From the NCBI GenBank assembly GCA_964524145.1, contig CAZGCA010000025.1, positions 1 to 64,000 of the forward strand: a stretch of 64,000 nt of DNA, given 5' to 3'. The notes below the pieces were generated by a model. The model did no database searches. It had not been told where the DNA came from and was given only the letters and a program-made list of their open reading frames with translations. How positions within the stretch are numbered: position 1 is the stretch's first letter; every line of letters starts with the position of its first letter. A program made the translations under genes and the position numbers. The stretch comes from CAZGCA01 sp964524145. GTDB taxonomy: Bacteria; Hydrogenedentota; CAZGCA01. This document shows, one piece after another, positions 52,175 through 61,586 of the stretch.

Positions 52175-52253
52175 GAGGCCTGTTGCGATTGCCGTCCGGA
52201 GTGCGATCGGGCTTGTCTGGCGGCACGGACGAGAACCAAGACTGGGGGTTGGT

Positions 52254-53669
52254 ATGAATCGAGAGAAGATCCTTGCACTGCTTGTGGTCTGTTCGGCTTG
52301 TTCAGTCGTGTTTGCTCAGGATGCAGGCGATCGGGTGACTGTCCGCCCCGCAGACACTCGGGAAGCCCTCGTAAACCCGCAAATGGGCTGGAAACTCAAC
52401 TACTACTCCAACATTCTGACCAACTACGGCTCGAAGCTCGCCCCTTCCGATACGCTCGACGATTTCCCCGGTCTATCGTGCATCTACCTGCGTCTTCCCT
52501 GGGCGTATATCGAGCCGGAGGAAGGCAGGTTCGACTGGTCGGTCGTTGACGCGCCCGCCCAGCGGTGGATTGACAAAGGTCTCGAGGTGGCGTTCCGGTT
52601 CTCCGTATCCGAATCCTGGATGCGGTACGCGACGCCCAAATGGGTTGAGGACGCCGGCGCGAAGGGGCACAACTTCACTGTGGGGAAGGGGGTGGACGAG
52701 AACGGCCCGTTCTGGGAGCCGGATTATGCGGACCCGATCTTCCTCGAAAAGCACGACACCTTTCTCGCCGCTGCGGCCGAACGGTACGACGGCAATCCGA
52801 ACGTGGCGTTTATCGACGTAGGCTCGTTCGGGGTTTGGGGCGAGGGGCATACCTTTGCAAGCACCCGGTTGCAGTATCCCGCGGAGGTGGTCAAGAGACA
52901 CATCGACCTGTACGCCAAAAATTTCAAGAAGACGTTGCTGGCCGCGAACGACGATTTCGCCTTTCAGGGCGACGACACCATCCAGTACGCTCTCGAGAAG
53001 GGGATGACGCTCAGGGACGACAGCATCCTTGTCCAGCCGCCGCCCAAGTCATACTTTCACGCGGAGATGGCGCAAGCGTTCTGGCCGAAGCTGCCGGTCA
53101 TCCTCGAACACGAACACTACCAGGGCTCGATCGGCAGGGGCGCGTGGCACAGAGACATATTCATGCGGGCCATCGAGGAATATCACGCGAGCTACATGTG
53201 CATCCACTGGTTCCCGCGCGAGTTTCTCGAGAAAGAGCGCGACCTCATCGACAAAGTTAACATGCGGCTGGGCTACAGGCTGCAGCTTCGCGAGGCGTCC
53301 TGGCCCGCCAAGGTATCGCGCGGCGGACGGGTGAATTTCACGTCGACGTGGGCGAACGCGGGTGTAGCGCCCTGCTACCCGGGCGGGTTTGTCGCGTTTA
53401 CTTTGAAAGACGCTCAGGGCGGAATAGTAGCCGTGTTTGTCAACGAAGCGTTCGACGTGCGCGGTCTCGACGTGGGTCCGCCGAACGAAGCGCCCACGCA
53501 GACCGTCGAGTTATCCCACGGTTTCGCGCCCAACATGCCAGCCGGGTCTTTTGACGTCTACGTCTCCGTTGGCGCGCGAGACGGCACGCCCAAGATCGCT
53601 CTCCCGCTTCCAGACGGCGACGGAGCCCGCCGATACAAGTTGGGACGGATCGAAGTACCGACGGAGTGA
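52254..53669 (+). CDS. Secreted DUF4832 protein, glycoside-hydrolase-like
   Basis: 471 residues. A signal peptide (ILALLVVCSACSVVFAQ) is followed by a TIM-barrel-like domain (MGWKLNYYSN, YLRLPWAYIEPEEGRFDW, VAFIDVGSFGVWGEG) and a C-terminal beta domain (SRGGRVNFTSTWANAGVAPC, ending KLGRIEV). This is the DUF4874/DUF4832 layout, related to GH42/beta-galactosidase-type barrels. Catalytic activity is unproven, though acidic residues in the barrel could serve. It sits with other exported hydrolases. Confidence 0.75.
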   Translation: MNREKILALLVVCSACSVVFAQDAGDRVTVRPADTREALVNPQMGWKLNYYSNILTNYGSKLAPSDTLDDFPGLSCIYLRLPWAYIEPEEGRFDWSVVDAPAQRWIDKGLEVAFRFSVSESWMRYATPKWVEDAGAKGHNFTVGKGVDENGPFWEPDYADPIFLEKHDTFLAAAAERYDGNPNVAFIDVGSFGVWGEGHTFASTRLQYPAEVVKRHIDLYAKNFKKTLLAANDDFAFQGDDTIQYALEKGMTLRDDSILVQPPPKSYFHAEMAQAFWPKLPVILEHEHYQGSIGRGAWHRDIFMRAIEEYHASYMCIHWFPREFLEKERDLIDKVNMRLGYRLQLREASWPAKVSRGGRVNFTSTWANAGVAPCYPGGFVAFTLKDAQGGIVAVFVNEAFDVRGLDVGPPNEAPTQTVELSHGFAPNMPAGSFDVYVSVGARDGTPKIALPLPDGDGARRYKLGRIEVPTE

Positions 53670-53771
53670 GGGTATATGCGCCAAGTTAGGAGGAGAAGTG
53701 GAGGATTGGGGAACATGTTGCGCTCCGCACCTGTCTGTTCTGCAGAGATGGCCGAAGGGAGAGAAATCAAG

Positions 53772-55604
53772 ATGATGGTGAAGAACAGGTTTTTCTTGGC
53801 AAGCGCTAGTCTGCTGACGTTGTTGCTTTTCCCCGGACTGGCAGATAGCCAGGTTCTGCGTGTACCCGAGGTCTCCCGAGACAAGGTGATCTGTTTTGCG
53901 TTGTACACGGTCAATAACAACATCCTAAAGCTGACAGCCCAGTTGTATCCGCTGAAGGAAGACGAGGAGAGAACCGTCAGGCTCGAGGTCGATCGAGGCG
54001 GAAAGTGGGAGCAGATCGCCGAAGCACGGGTGATCGAGCGAGGGTGGACGGCACCGTTCCGTGTCGAGAACTGGGACGCGACGAAGGAGGTCAAGTACCG
54101 TGTGTCCCACGGGGAAAGGGCGTTCTATACGGGCACGATCCGCAAGGATCCCGTTGAGAAGGACACGATTGTCGTCGCCACGTTCACAGGCAACTCGATC
54201 AACCCGAAACACGGCGGCGATATCCCGAAATCTGACATCGTCGAGAACCTGAAGAAGGTGCAGCCGGACCTGCTCTTCTTCTCGGGCGACCAGGTGTACG
54301 ATCACACCAGACATTACGCGGCCTGGCTGAAGTTCGGCAGGGACTTCGGCGAGATCATCCGCGATACTCCCACCGTAACGATACCGGATGACCATGACGT
54401 CGGCCACGGGAACCTGTGGGGTGCCGCCGGGAAGAAATCGCACACGCAGGCCGGGCATGACGGAGGCTACTTCAGGCCGGTCGAGTATGTCGAGGAAGCG
54501 CAGCGCGCCCAAACGAGCCATTTGCCCGACCCTTATGATCCCACTCCCGTCGAGCGCGGCATCAGCGTCTACTACACGTCGTTGACTTGGGGACGAATCA
54601 GCTTTGCGATTATCGAAGACCGCAAATGGAAATCGGGCCCCGGCGGCCTCGTTCCGGAGATGGGTCCGCGCCCGGACCACATCACGGATCCCGACTATGA
54701 ACCATCGAGTCTCGATGTGCCGGGAGCCACCCTGCTGGGCGAGCGCCAGCTTAAGTTCCTGAGAGAATGGGCCACTGATTGGAACGGTGCCGACATGAAA
54801 TCAGTTCTTTCCCAAACGGTTTTCTGTGGTGGCGCACATCTTCACGGTCAGCGAAACAACCGTCTCTACGCCGACCTTGACTCCAACGGCTGGCCTCAAA
54901 CGGGAAGAAACAAGGCTTTGCGGGAGATTCGGAAAGCGTTTGCCATCATGCTCGCGGGCGACCAGCACCTCGGGACGATTATCCACCACGGCATCGACGA
55001 CTGGAACGACGCGGGCTACTCGTTTTGCGTGCCGTCTATCGCGAACCTGTACCTGCGGTGGTGGGCGCCGCTCGAGCCCGGCAGGAACCGCGCGCCGGGG
55101 ATGCCCGACCACACGGGAGAGTTCGAGGACGGGTTCGGCAACAAGATCACCGTCTGGGCTGTCGCCAATCCCGGGGAACGGGAGAACCACGACAAGCTCA
55201 CGACGAGGGCTGCCGGGTTCGGGCTCGTCAAGTTCAACCGGAAAACGAGAGAGATCACGATAGAGTGCTGGCCGAGAAACATGGATATCAAAGCTCCAAA
55301 CGCGGAACAATATCCCGGCTGGCCCAAAACGATTCGTCAGGAAGACAACTATGGTCGCAAAGCCGTAGCATACCTGCCGACTCTCGAGATCAGCGGCCGG
55401 GACAATCCTGTCGTGCAGGTGATTGACGAATCGAACAAAGAGATTGTCTATACACTGCGTATCAACGGAAGGTCATACCGGCCCAAGGTCTTCAAAGACG
55501 GTACCTATACGATAACGGTGGGCGAGGAAGACGGAAGCAAGGTGTTGGGCGGGGTGAAATCCCTGGGAGCGGGCGAAAAGCAGACAATCAACGTCGTGTT
55601 CTGA
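53772..55604 (+). CDS. PhoD-like secreted metallophosphatase
   Basis: 610 residues from the ATG at 53772, which has AGGGAG before it and leads into a signal peptide (FFLASASLLTLLLFPGLADS). An N-terminal beta domain precedes the catalytic part. Metal ligands appear in IVVATFTGNS, LLFFSGDQVYDH, TIPDDHDVGHGN and AGDQHLGTIIHHG. These fit the PhoD/phytase-like alkaline phosphatase group. The final 90 residues form another beta domain. It probably removes phosphate from sugars, lipids or nucleotides outside the cytoplasm. Confidence 0.8.
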   Translation: MMVKNRFFLASASLLTLLLFPGLADSQVLRVPEVSRDKVICFALYTVNNNILKLTAQLYPLKEDEERTVRLEVDRGGKWEQIAEARVIERGWTAPFRVENWDATKEVKYRVSHGERAFYTGTIRKDPVEKDTIVVATFTGNSINPKHGGDIPKSDIVENLKKVQPDLLFFSGDQVYDHTRHYAAWLKFGRDFGEIIRDTPTVTIPDDHDVGHGNLWGAAGKKSHTQAGHDGGYFRPVEYVEEAQRAQTSHLPDPYDPTPVERGISVYYTSLTWGRISFAIIEDRKWKSGPGGLVPEMGPRPDHITDPDYEPSSLDVPGATLLGERQLKFLREWATDWNGADMKSVLSQTVFCGGAHLHGQRNNRLYADLDSNGWPQTGRNKALREIRKAFAIMLAGDQHLGTIIHHGIDDWNDAGYSFCVPSIANLYLRWWAPLEPGRNRAPGMPDHTGEFEDGFGNKITVWAVANPGERENHDKLTTRAAGFGLVKFNRKTREITIECWPRNMDIKAPNAEQYPGWPKTIRQEDNYGRKAVAYLPTLEISGRDNPVVQVIDESNKEIVYTLRINGRSYRPKVFKDGTYTITVGEEDGSKVLGGVKSLGAGEKQTINVVF

Positions 55605-55676
55605 GTAATGATGAGCGCCTGGCGAACGGCGCTCGCATCGGCAACCATACCTGATAGGAAGGGGACCCGAAGATCC

Positions 55677-58244
55677 ATGAAGAAACAATGTCCTTTGAAG
55701 TACCTGGGTCTGGCCGCGGCGGTAGTAGCATTGTCAGGCTTTGCGCGGGCGGACGGCGGTTTTCTGGCGGTCAAAGGCGGCACGTTCGTCGATGCGGCCG
55801 GGCGCGAGGTCATCCTTCACGGGGTAAACATTGTCGACAAGTCTAAGGCGCACGGCTATCTGAGCTGGCACGGCCCGGAAGAGTTCGCCAAGATGCGCGA
55901 CTGGGGGTTCAACTGCATCCGGCTCGTCATCATCTGGGACGGCGTCGAGCCTGAGCCCGGAACGTATGACGATGAGTATCTCGCCGGCGTCGACAAGCGC
56001 ATCCAATGGGCCAAAGAGAACGGCATGTATGTTCTCCTGGATATGCACCAGGACCTTTTCAGCGCGAAATTCGGTGCCGACGGTGCGCCGCTGTGGGCTT
56101 GCCTCGACGAGGACAAACCCCATGTGCGGGGAGGCCGAATCTGGAGTGACACCTATTTCAGCAGCCCCGCTCTCCACGCCGCGTTCGACAACTTCTGGGC
56201 CAACACACCGGGCCCGGACGGCGTGGGGATCCAGGACCATTTCGCTCTCGCCTGGCAGCATGTCGCGGAACGGTACGCCGACGAGCCCGCTGTGGTGGGC
56301 TACGATCTCTTCAACGAACCGTTCATCGGCTCCAGGGTCCTCGATGCGTTGCCGCAGATGCTGGCGGCATTCGCGACCGCTGTAGCGAAGAAGCAGGGCG
56401 GTGCCGCACCGGTTATCGGCGACCTGATGCGCCAGTTGACGAATCCCGGAGCCGGCACTGACCTCAGGAAACACCTCGAGGATATGGAGGTGTTTACGTC
56501 TTTGGTTGACTCCGACGCGTCCCTTTTCCAGGAGTTCGAGCGTACCGAACTCGCGTCCATGTACAACCGCGTTGCCGAGGCCATCCGCAAGGTCGACCGC
56601 AGGCATCTGCTCTTCGTGGAAACGAACCTCTTCTGCAACGTGGGAGTTCCCAGCGGCGTCGTGCCGATTCTAGGCCCGGGCGGCAACCGCGATCCGCTCC
56701 AGGCGTTTGCACCGCACGGCTACGACGTCTTCACCGACACGGGCGACGTCGCGAACGCGAGTCCGGAACGTCTCGAACTGATATTCGACCGTCACGCCGA
56801 GACTGCCGAACGCCTGGGATCGCCTGTGCTTGTCGGTGAGTGGGGCGCTTTGTCGGGCGCGCCGGGCACGCTGCCCGCCGCCGAGATGAATGTGCGCCAG
56901 TTCGAAAAGCACCTCTTCAGCGAGACGTATTGGTCGTACCACAGGCGCAAGGGCGTCGAGGACGCTCCGTACTTCCCTGCGGTCGTGCGACCCTACCCTG
57001 CGGCCGTCGCAGGCGCTTTGCTCCGCTGCCGGTCAGACGTTGCCGGTGGCGAATTCAGTTGCGCCTGGAAAGAGGATCCCTCCGTTACCGCGCCCAGCCG
57101 TATCTATCTCCCCGCGGAGTGGTTTCCCGACGGGTACAGTGTGGACCTTGAACCGGGCGGCGACGGCTGGTCGTTCGAGCCGACCGCAGCCGAGAGCAGC
57201 AGCGGGTACCTGGTGATCCCGCCGACAGGAAAGGAGGTCGAGCGAGGCTTGACAGTGAAATCGGCAAAGAAGGAACGCATCAAGGCGTTCTGTATCGACT
57301 TCAACTGGGGACCCGCAGGGTTTGCGCGGCCGGGCATGTACACGAGCGCGTCGGCGCAGGAACACTTCGAGTGGTACCGCGAACTGGGCGTCAACACGAT
57401 TCAGACGTTCTGCGTCAGCTGCCCCGGATATGCCTGGTACGACAGCGAGGTCGCGCCCGTCCAGCCGGGAATGAAAGGCGAGTTTCTCAAAGAGATCGCC
57501 GAGCTGGGCCACGACGCGGGCATGCGGGTCATGGGCTACTTTTGCGTCGGCGCGAACACGTACTGGAGCGAGACGCACCCGGATCTCAGCCACCCGTTCA
57601 AGAGCGCCATCGCCATACCGTTCACCACGGAATACCTGGACTACCTTTGCAGCGAGATAGAGGAAGCGTTGATCATGACGGGCATCGACGGGTTCATGAT
57701 CGACTGGGTGTACAACGCGTCGCATTTTTATCGAGACAAGAAATACGAGTGGCTCGATTGCGAGAAGCGAATGTACGAGGAGCTTTTCGGCGAGCCGTTC
57801 CCCGGCGACGGTGCCATGGACGAGGCCCGGATCAACGAGTTTAACCGGCGCGCTACGGAACGCTGTTGGGAACGGATTCGCAATGCCGCGAAATCCGTGA
57901 AACCCGACTGCATCATCTGGCTGAGCGCTTACGACCTGCACCATCCTATGCTTGCCGGGTCGCGGATGCTCAAAGAGATCGACTGGCTCATGAACGAACA
58001 CCCGGACCCCGTGTACCTGGAGGCCGCACGCAAAGCGGCCGGTGCGCACACTCGAATCATCCAGTGCATCTGCGGGTGGGGCGACCAGCACGATGCCGGC
58101 AAGATCATCGACGATCCACGGTTCGCCGGGACGGGTTTGTACGGGTTTGCCCGGCCCGATTTGAAGACGACGCTTCCGCCCGAGGACGATTCCGGCAACG
58201 CCCGCAACATCGCCGCCATGCGCGAGGCGTTCAACGCCAAGTAG
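55677..58244 (+). CDS. GH5-type glycosidase fused to a second TIM barrel
   Basis: 855 residues from the ATG at 55677, with a signal peptide (YLGLAAAVVALSGFARAD). Residues about 20-470 form a GH5 barrel of the endoglycoceramidase-like type: GVNIVDKSK, MRDWGFNCIRLVIIW, acid/base Glu in YDLFNEPF and nucleophile Glu in VLVGEWGALSG. After a beta-sandwich segment (about 470-530), a second barrel begins KAFCIDFNWGPAGFARPGMY and continues through RVMGYFCVGANTYWSE and GIDGFMIDWVYNASHF, resembling GH29/alpha-L-fucosidase-like or DUF4015-type barrels. Two catalytic barrels in one chain are unusual. Likely acts on complex glycans or glycolipids. Confidence 0.78.
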   Translation: MKKQCPLKYLGLAAAVVALSGFARADGGFLAVKGGTFVDAAGREVILHGVNIVDKSKAHGYLSWHGPEEFAKMRDWGFNCIRLVIIWDGVEPEPGTYDDEYLAGVDKRIQWAKENGMYVLLDMHQDLFSAKFGADGAPLWACLDEDKPHVRGGRIWSDTYFSSPALHAAFDNFWANTPGPDGVGIQDHFALAWQHVAERYADEPAVVGYDLFNEPFIGSRVLDALPQMLAAFATAVAKKQGGAAPVIGDLMRQLTNPGAGTDLRKHLEDMEVFTSLVDSDASLFQEFERTELASMYNRVAEAIRKVDRRHLLFVETNLFCNVGVPSGVVPILGPGGNRDPLQAFAPHGYDVFTDTGDVANASPERLELIFDRHAETAERLGSPVLVGEWGALSGAPGTLPAAEMNVRQFEKHLFSETYWSYHRRKGVEDAPYFPAVVRPYPAAVAGALLRCRSDVAGGEFSCAWKEDPSVTAPSRIYLPAEWFPDGYSVDLEPGGDGWSFEPTAAESSSGYLVIPPTGKEVERGLTVKSAKKERIKAFCIDFNWGPAGFARPGMYTSASAQEHFEWYRELGVNTIQTFCVSCPGYAWYDSEVAPVQPGMKGEFLKEIAELGHDAGMRVMGYFCVGANTYWSETHPDLSHPFKSAIAIPFTTEYLDYLCSEIEEALIMTGIDGFMIDWVYNASHFYRDKKYEWLDCEKRMYEELFGEPFPGDGAMDEARINEFNRRATERCWERIRNAAKSVKPDCIIWLSAYDLHHPMLAGSRMLKEIDWLMNEHPDPVYLEAARKAAGAHTRIIQCICGWGDQHDAGKIIDDPRFAGTGLYGFARPDLKTTLPPEDDSGNARNIAAMREAFNAK

Positions 58245-58356
58245 AACGGGTTGCAGGAGCCGCTTTCTTGGGTGGATTCCAGGGTGCATCTATGGTACGC
58301 TGGAGCTATGAGGTGGGTGCCGTGTCTCGTGATGCTCGGTTCAAGAGAGGGGGGTC

Positions 58357-59508
58357 ATGATGACTGCGGATCGCAAGAACCAAGGCGCACACAGCCGCAG
58401 AGAGTTTCTGAGGATTGCCGGTGCGTCGGCGGTCGGTGCAGGGGTTGCGCCCGGACTCGTCGCCGGATCTGAAGAAGCCGGCACGATAACGGCGACGGTG
58501 GGGATCGCCAAAAGCCAATCGGTTGCGGAGGCTGTACGCGACGCTGTCGCGATGTCGGGAGGATTGGACTTCATCAAGCCCGGCCAGAAGGTACTTATCA
58601 AGCCCAACCAAGCGGGTCCTGCAAAGCATCCTGCGACAACCAATCCGGAAGTGATCTACGAGGTTTGCAAGCTTGTTGCCGAAGCGGGGTGCAAGAACAT
58701 CTTTCTCAGCGACCGGGGCTTCATACTGTTTAAAGACGGCACGAGCCTGATGAAAACCATCGGCCATTACGACGCGGCCAAGCAGGCCGAGACAGACGTC
58801 GGTGGCGGCGTGAAAGTGACGCCCGTGGCGTTCCATGAAGCCGGACCATACTTGACACGAGGTTCGCCTGTCTGGCGGGAAATTCATCACCCGCTCGCCC
58901 GGCACTATATAGATCCCGACGGCAAGGACGTCGGGTTCAAGCTTGCCGAACTGCTCTTCCAGGTGGACCACGTGATTAACGTGCCGTGTGCCAAGGTCCA
59001 TAACCAATGCTGGTTCACAATGTCGATGAAAGCGTTTGTCGGGATGGCGGACCCCACGACTACGCGGACCTACTTTCACACACGCGCCGGAAAAGGGATC
59101 AAGGGCGTTCCGGGCAAAGGCGGCCGTTTCACCGGGCCTTTCTACGGTACGGAAGCCGACGCCACGCCGATTTCCCGAATGATTGCGGAACTGAACCTGC
59201 CTCTCACCCCAGCGTTGAATATCATTGACGGCACCAAGCCGATATACGAGGGCGACCATGTGACGGGCGACTCCGTCAAGGCCGACGTCATCATCGCGAG
59301 CCGCGACCGCATCGCGGCGGACGTTGCCGGTATCGCGCTGCTGAAATCGCTTGGCAACGAGGAACGGCTGCACAGCATCTCGCCGTGGCAACACCCGATG
59401 GTGCGTCACGCCCAGGATATCGGGCTCGGTGTCACGCACCGAAACGACCTGACGGTCAAACACAAAGGCGTGGACAACATCGATACGTTACTGGGATATA
59501 TGGCATGA
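58357..59508 (+). CDS. Tat-exported DUF362 protein
   Basis: 383 residues. A twin-arginine signal (HSRREFLRIAGASAVGAGVA) shows export in folded form. The DUF362 core is clear: GQKVLIKPNQAGPAKHPATT, VINVPCAKVHNQCWFTMSMK and MIAELNLPLTPALNIIDGT. DUF362 proteins often bear iron-sulfur clusters, but the C-terminal ferredoxin cysteines are absent here. GAGAGGGGGG precedes the ATG. Function unknown, possibly redox or cofactor handling in the periplasm. Confidence 0.83.
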   Translation: MMTADRKNQGAHSRREFLRIAGASAVGAGVAPGLVAGSEEAGTITATVGIAKSQSVAEAVRDAVAMSGGLDFIKPGQKVLIKPNQAGPAKHPATTNPEVIYEVCKLVAEAGCKNIFLSDRGFILFKDGTSLMKTIGHYDAAKQAETDVGGGVKVTPVAFHEAGPYLTRGSPVWREIHHPLARHYIDPDGKDVGFKLAELLFQVDHVINVPCAKVHNQCWFTMSMKAFVGMADPTTTRTYFHTRAGKGIKGVPGKGGRFTGPFYGTEADATPISRMIAELNLPLTPALNIIDGTKPIYEGDHVTGDSVKADVIIASRDRIAADVAGIALLKSLGNEERLHSISPWQHPMVRHAQDIGLGVTHRNDLTVKHKGVDNIDTLLGYMA

Positions 59509-59694
59509 CAGCAGGTCGCGGAGACCGGCTAAACAGTTCTGCCGAGTTTCAATTCACATGATCGGAGGGCTGGACTATACTCCAGGAAAGGAGCTGGTGG
59601 TAGTCCGGCCGAGCCGTTTGGCGGAGGACTGGGCCTGGCTGTAACATAGTGGTGGGATAGGACTCGGTTCATGATCAGAAGATGCTTCTCTGGC

Positions 59695-59759
59695 GTCTTA
59701 TACAGAAAGAGGAGCGTGGTTAAGAGTCTTATACGGAACCAGATAATCAATAGTTAGGA
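59695..59759 (+). other. Left boundary of the cassette array, possible attI-like site
   Basis: A 13-base direct repeat, GTCTTATACRGAA, occurs at 59695 and 59726. It is followed by GTTAGGA (59753-59759), a match to the integron core site GTTRRRY. The first cassette gene starts 29 bases later. No hairpin is visible, so it is not a complete attC. The rest of the 279-base gap (59509-59787) shows nothing else. Confidence 0.3.
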
Positions 59760-59787
59760 AAGAACGAAGGCAAAGGCAGGCACACAA

Positions 59788-60363
59788 GTGGCTCGCAAGC
59801 AAACACCCCCGCCCGATGCCCATGGGCTGCCCCGTGGTTGCCTGGTTGTCTCCGCAACATGGGGCTCCTTCATAGTCTGGTTGGCGATCGTCCACCGGCT
59901 TTGGCTACTGGCAATCCTTGCCGTGCCGAGTATACTCATCTGTCTCTGGTGGCTGCATGGGTTCATACTTCTGATGAAGGCGCGATTCCGTTGGCAACTG
60001 CGTGGTATCCGTGGGGTCCTCGTGTACTCGAACTCTCCTGTTTGGAGTGAGTACATAGAGGCCAACTGGGTGGCTCGCCTTGAGAACCTATTCGTCATGC
60101 TCAACTGGTCAGAGCGGAAGGAATGGCGATCATCACTTGAGGTCTCGATGTTCGAGTACTTCTGTGGCCGAGAAGAGAACTTCAATCCTGCCGTAATCCT
60201 GCTCCGCGGTCTTCGTCAGCCGCTTGTCTTCCGCTTCCACTATGCATTCAGAGATGCCAAACACGGGAATCTCAGGGCCCTTGAGAAACTCGAGGGCAGA
60301 CTGTTTACGGAGCTTGGTATGGAGTACGGAGGGTGCAGCTACTGTCCCGCCAGTAGCTCCTAG
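59788..60363 (+). CDS. Cassette gene 1: two-helix membrane protein of unknown function
   Basis: 191 residues from a GTG. Two membrane helices (about 20-60: FIVWLAIVHRLWLLAILAV, ILICLWWLHGFILLMKARF) are followed by a soluble part of about 130 residues with a CGREEN segment. No family recognised. The stop codon at 60361-60363 runs directly into the first attC-like site, as is typical for cassette genes. Confidence 0.65.
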   Translation: MARKQTPPPDAHGLPRGCLVVSATWGSFIVWLAIVHRLWLLAILAVPSILICLWWLHGFILLMKARFRWQLRGIRGVLVYSNSPVWSEYIEANWVARLENLFVMLNWSERKEWRSSLEVSMFEYFCGREENFNPAVILLRGLRQPLVFRFHYAFRDAKHGNLRALEKLEGRLFTELGMEYGGCSYCPASSS

Positions 60364-60410
60364 CATGCGCATGCAGCGGACCGACGCCGCTGATGTGCGA
60401 ACCGTTATGC
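60363..60410 (+). other. attC-like site 1
   Basis: Arms GCGCATGCAGCGG (60367-60379) and CCGCTGATGTGCG (60387-60399) form a stem with a bulged base, ending in the core-like GTTATGC (60404-60410). The left core is short: GCAT is present but the AAC is missing. The same arm family occurs in the other sites of the array. Confidence 0.6.
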
Positions 60411-60445
60411 CTCTTGAACGGTCACGCTCAGCTGAGGTATGGCAA

Positions 60446-61504
60446 ATGAAGATCATCCTTCGGACATGTTGCGGTTTGTTGCTTTGCTTCGCTCTCGAGG
60501 GCTGTTCCTTAGTAGGCATCATGAGCTCGGAATCCATGTCGGATTCTGGGAAGCACAGCCTGTACCTAGGCGGATACAGCGTCGATCCCTTTGCTGTTGT
60601 GAAACTGCCCGATCATTGCTATTGGGAAGTTGTGACAGCGAATAGGAACGGCCTCATAGTGTTGGCACTGAGCGAGAAGAGATCGGATCACACTGTCTTC
60701 CGATCCGTGGTGAGTCACTTGACACCGGAAGAGGCGCTGCAGCTCTCAGAACAACTGTGCAACGTGGCGAACGACTGCGTCGAGGCTTGCGGAGCGGCTG
60801 CTCCCGAGCTGGATGCGACCGCGAAGGAGGCTTCGCTCGAGGGAAAGAGGATGCCCAGGGTGATTAAGCCCACCATCAATGTAGAGGTGCCCTCAGTCAA
60901 GCTTAAGGATGTCAGATTAAGCGAATTCCTAGATACAGTGCTGGGTTCAATGGGGCTCGATTACGAGGTCCGGCCGGGATACGTTTGGATCTCAAGGCCA
61001 GACGTGTTGGCCGAAGAATCGCCGATACCCCCAGAGGTTCTCGCGACAGTGCAACTTGTAGACAACGAGTCGCCGGATCAGCTCGTGAAAGAAGTCAATG
61101 AGAAGTTGGGGTGCCCAGTTGACGCTAGTATTGATGGTGGCATGCGTATTCGCCAGGTACTGGATTTCTTTTCCAGTAGTACCGAACTGGAGTTTGTGCT
61201 CGACGAGCGGGTAATGTTGCCGGCGGATCCTTTCTACTGGGCATCTCCGCATGAGCTCTATCTTAGTGACTACAAAGTGCTCCGGGGCGGAGTTGTAAGG
61301 TTGCCGGAGAACTGCTATTGGGAAGCATGGACAACGTTTTGGAGAGGCAAATGCCGCGTGCTGCTGGAACTGAACAAGAAGAAATCGGTACTCGGCGGGT
61401 TCAGCTCTGTGGAGAGCCGCTTAACACCTGCAGAAGCTGCCGACCTTTCAGAGCAGTTGAAGAAGGCGGCAACTGAATGCGCTGGAGAGCCCGGCGCTCA
61501 ATAG
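60446..61504 (+). CDS. Cassette gene 2: lipoprotein with duplicated domains around STN-like segments
   Basis: 352 residues. A lipobox signal ends FALEGC-S. Residues about 40-115 and 275-350 are clear repeats of one another: LPDHCYWEVVTA... with LTPEEALQLSEQL, and LPENCYWEAWTT... with LTPAEAADLSEQL. Between them lie two short motifs resembling secretin/TonB N-terminal (STN-like) units (VKLKDVRLSEFLDTVLGSMG and MRIRQVLDFFSSSTELEFVL). It is an outer-membrane or periplasmic lipoprotein of unknown function. Start chosen at 60446 for its GAGG site. Confidence 0.7.
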   Translation: MKIILRTCCGLLLCFALEGCSLVGIMSSESMSDSGKHSLYLGGYSVDPFAVVKLPDHCYWEVVTANRNGLIVLALSEKRSDHTVFRSVVSHLTPEEALQLSEQLCNVANDCVEACGAAAPELDATAKEASLEGKRMPRVIKPTINVEVPSVKLKDVRLSEFLDTVLGSMGLDYEVRPGYVWISRPDVLAEESPIPPEVLATVQLVDNESPDQLVKEVNEKLGCPVDASIDGGMRIRQVLDFFSSSTELEFVLDERVMLPADPFYWASPHELYLSDYKVLRGGVVRLPENCYWEAWTTFWRGKCRVLLELNKKKSVLGGFSSVESRLTPAEAADLSEQLKKAATECAGEPGAQ

Positions 61505-61514
61505 CAGATGCATG

Positions 61515-61576
61515 GCACAACAAGCGGCTGCACGGCGACACGGTGAACCGCGCGTGTGAGCCGCGAACCGTTAGCG
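61515..61576 (+). other. attC-like site 2
   Basis: R'' GCACAAC (61515-61521) and R' GTTAGCG (61570-61576) flank arms GCGGCT-G-CAC (left) and GTGAGCCGC (right), giving a stem with an extrahelical G. It starts 11 bases after cassette gene 2 stops. Confidence 0.6.
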
Positions 61577-61586
61577 AGAAAAGACG

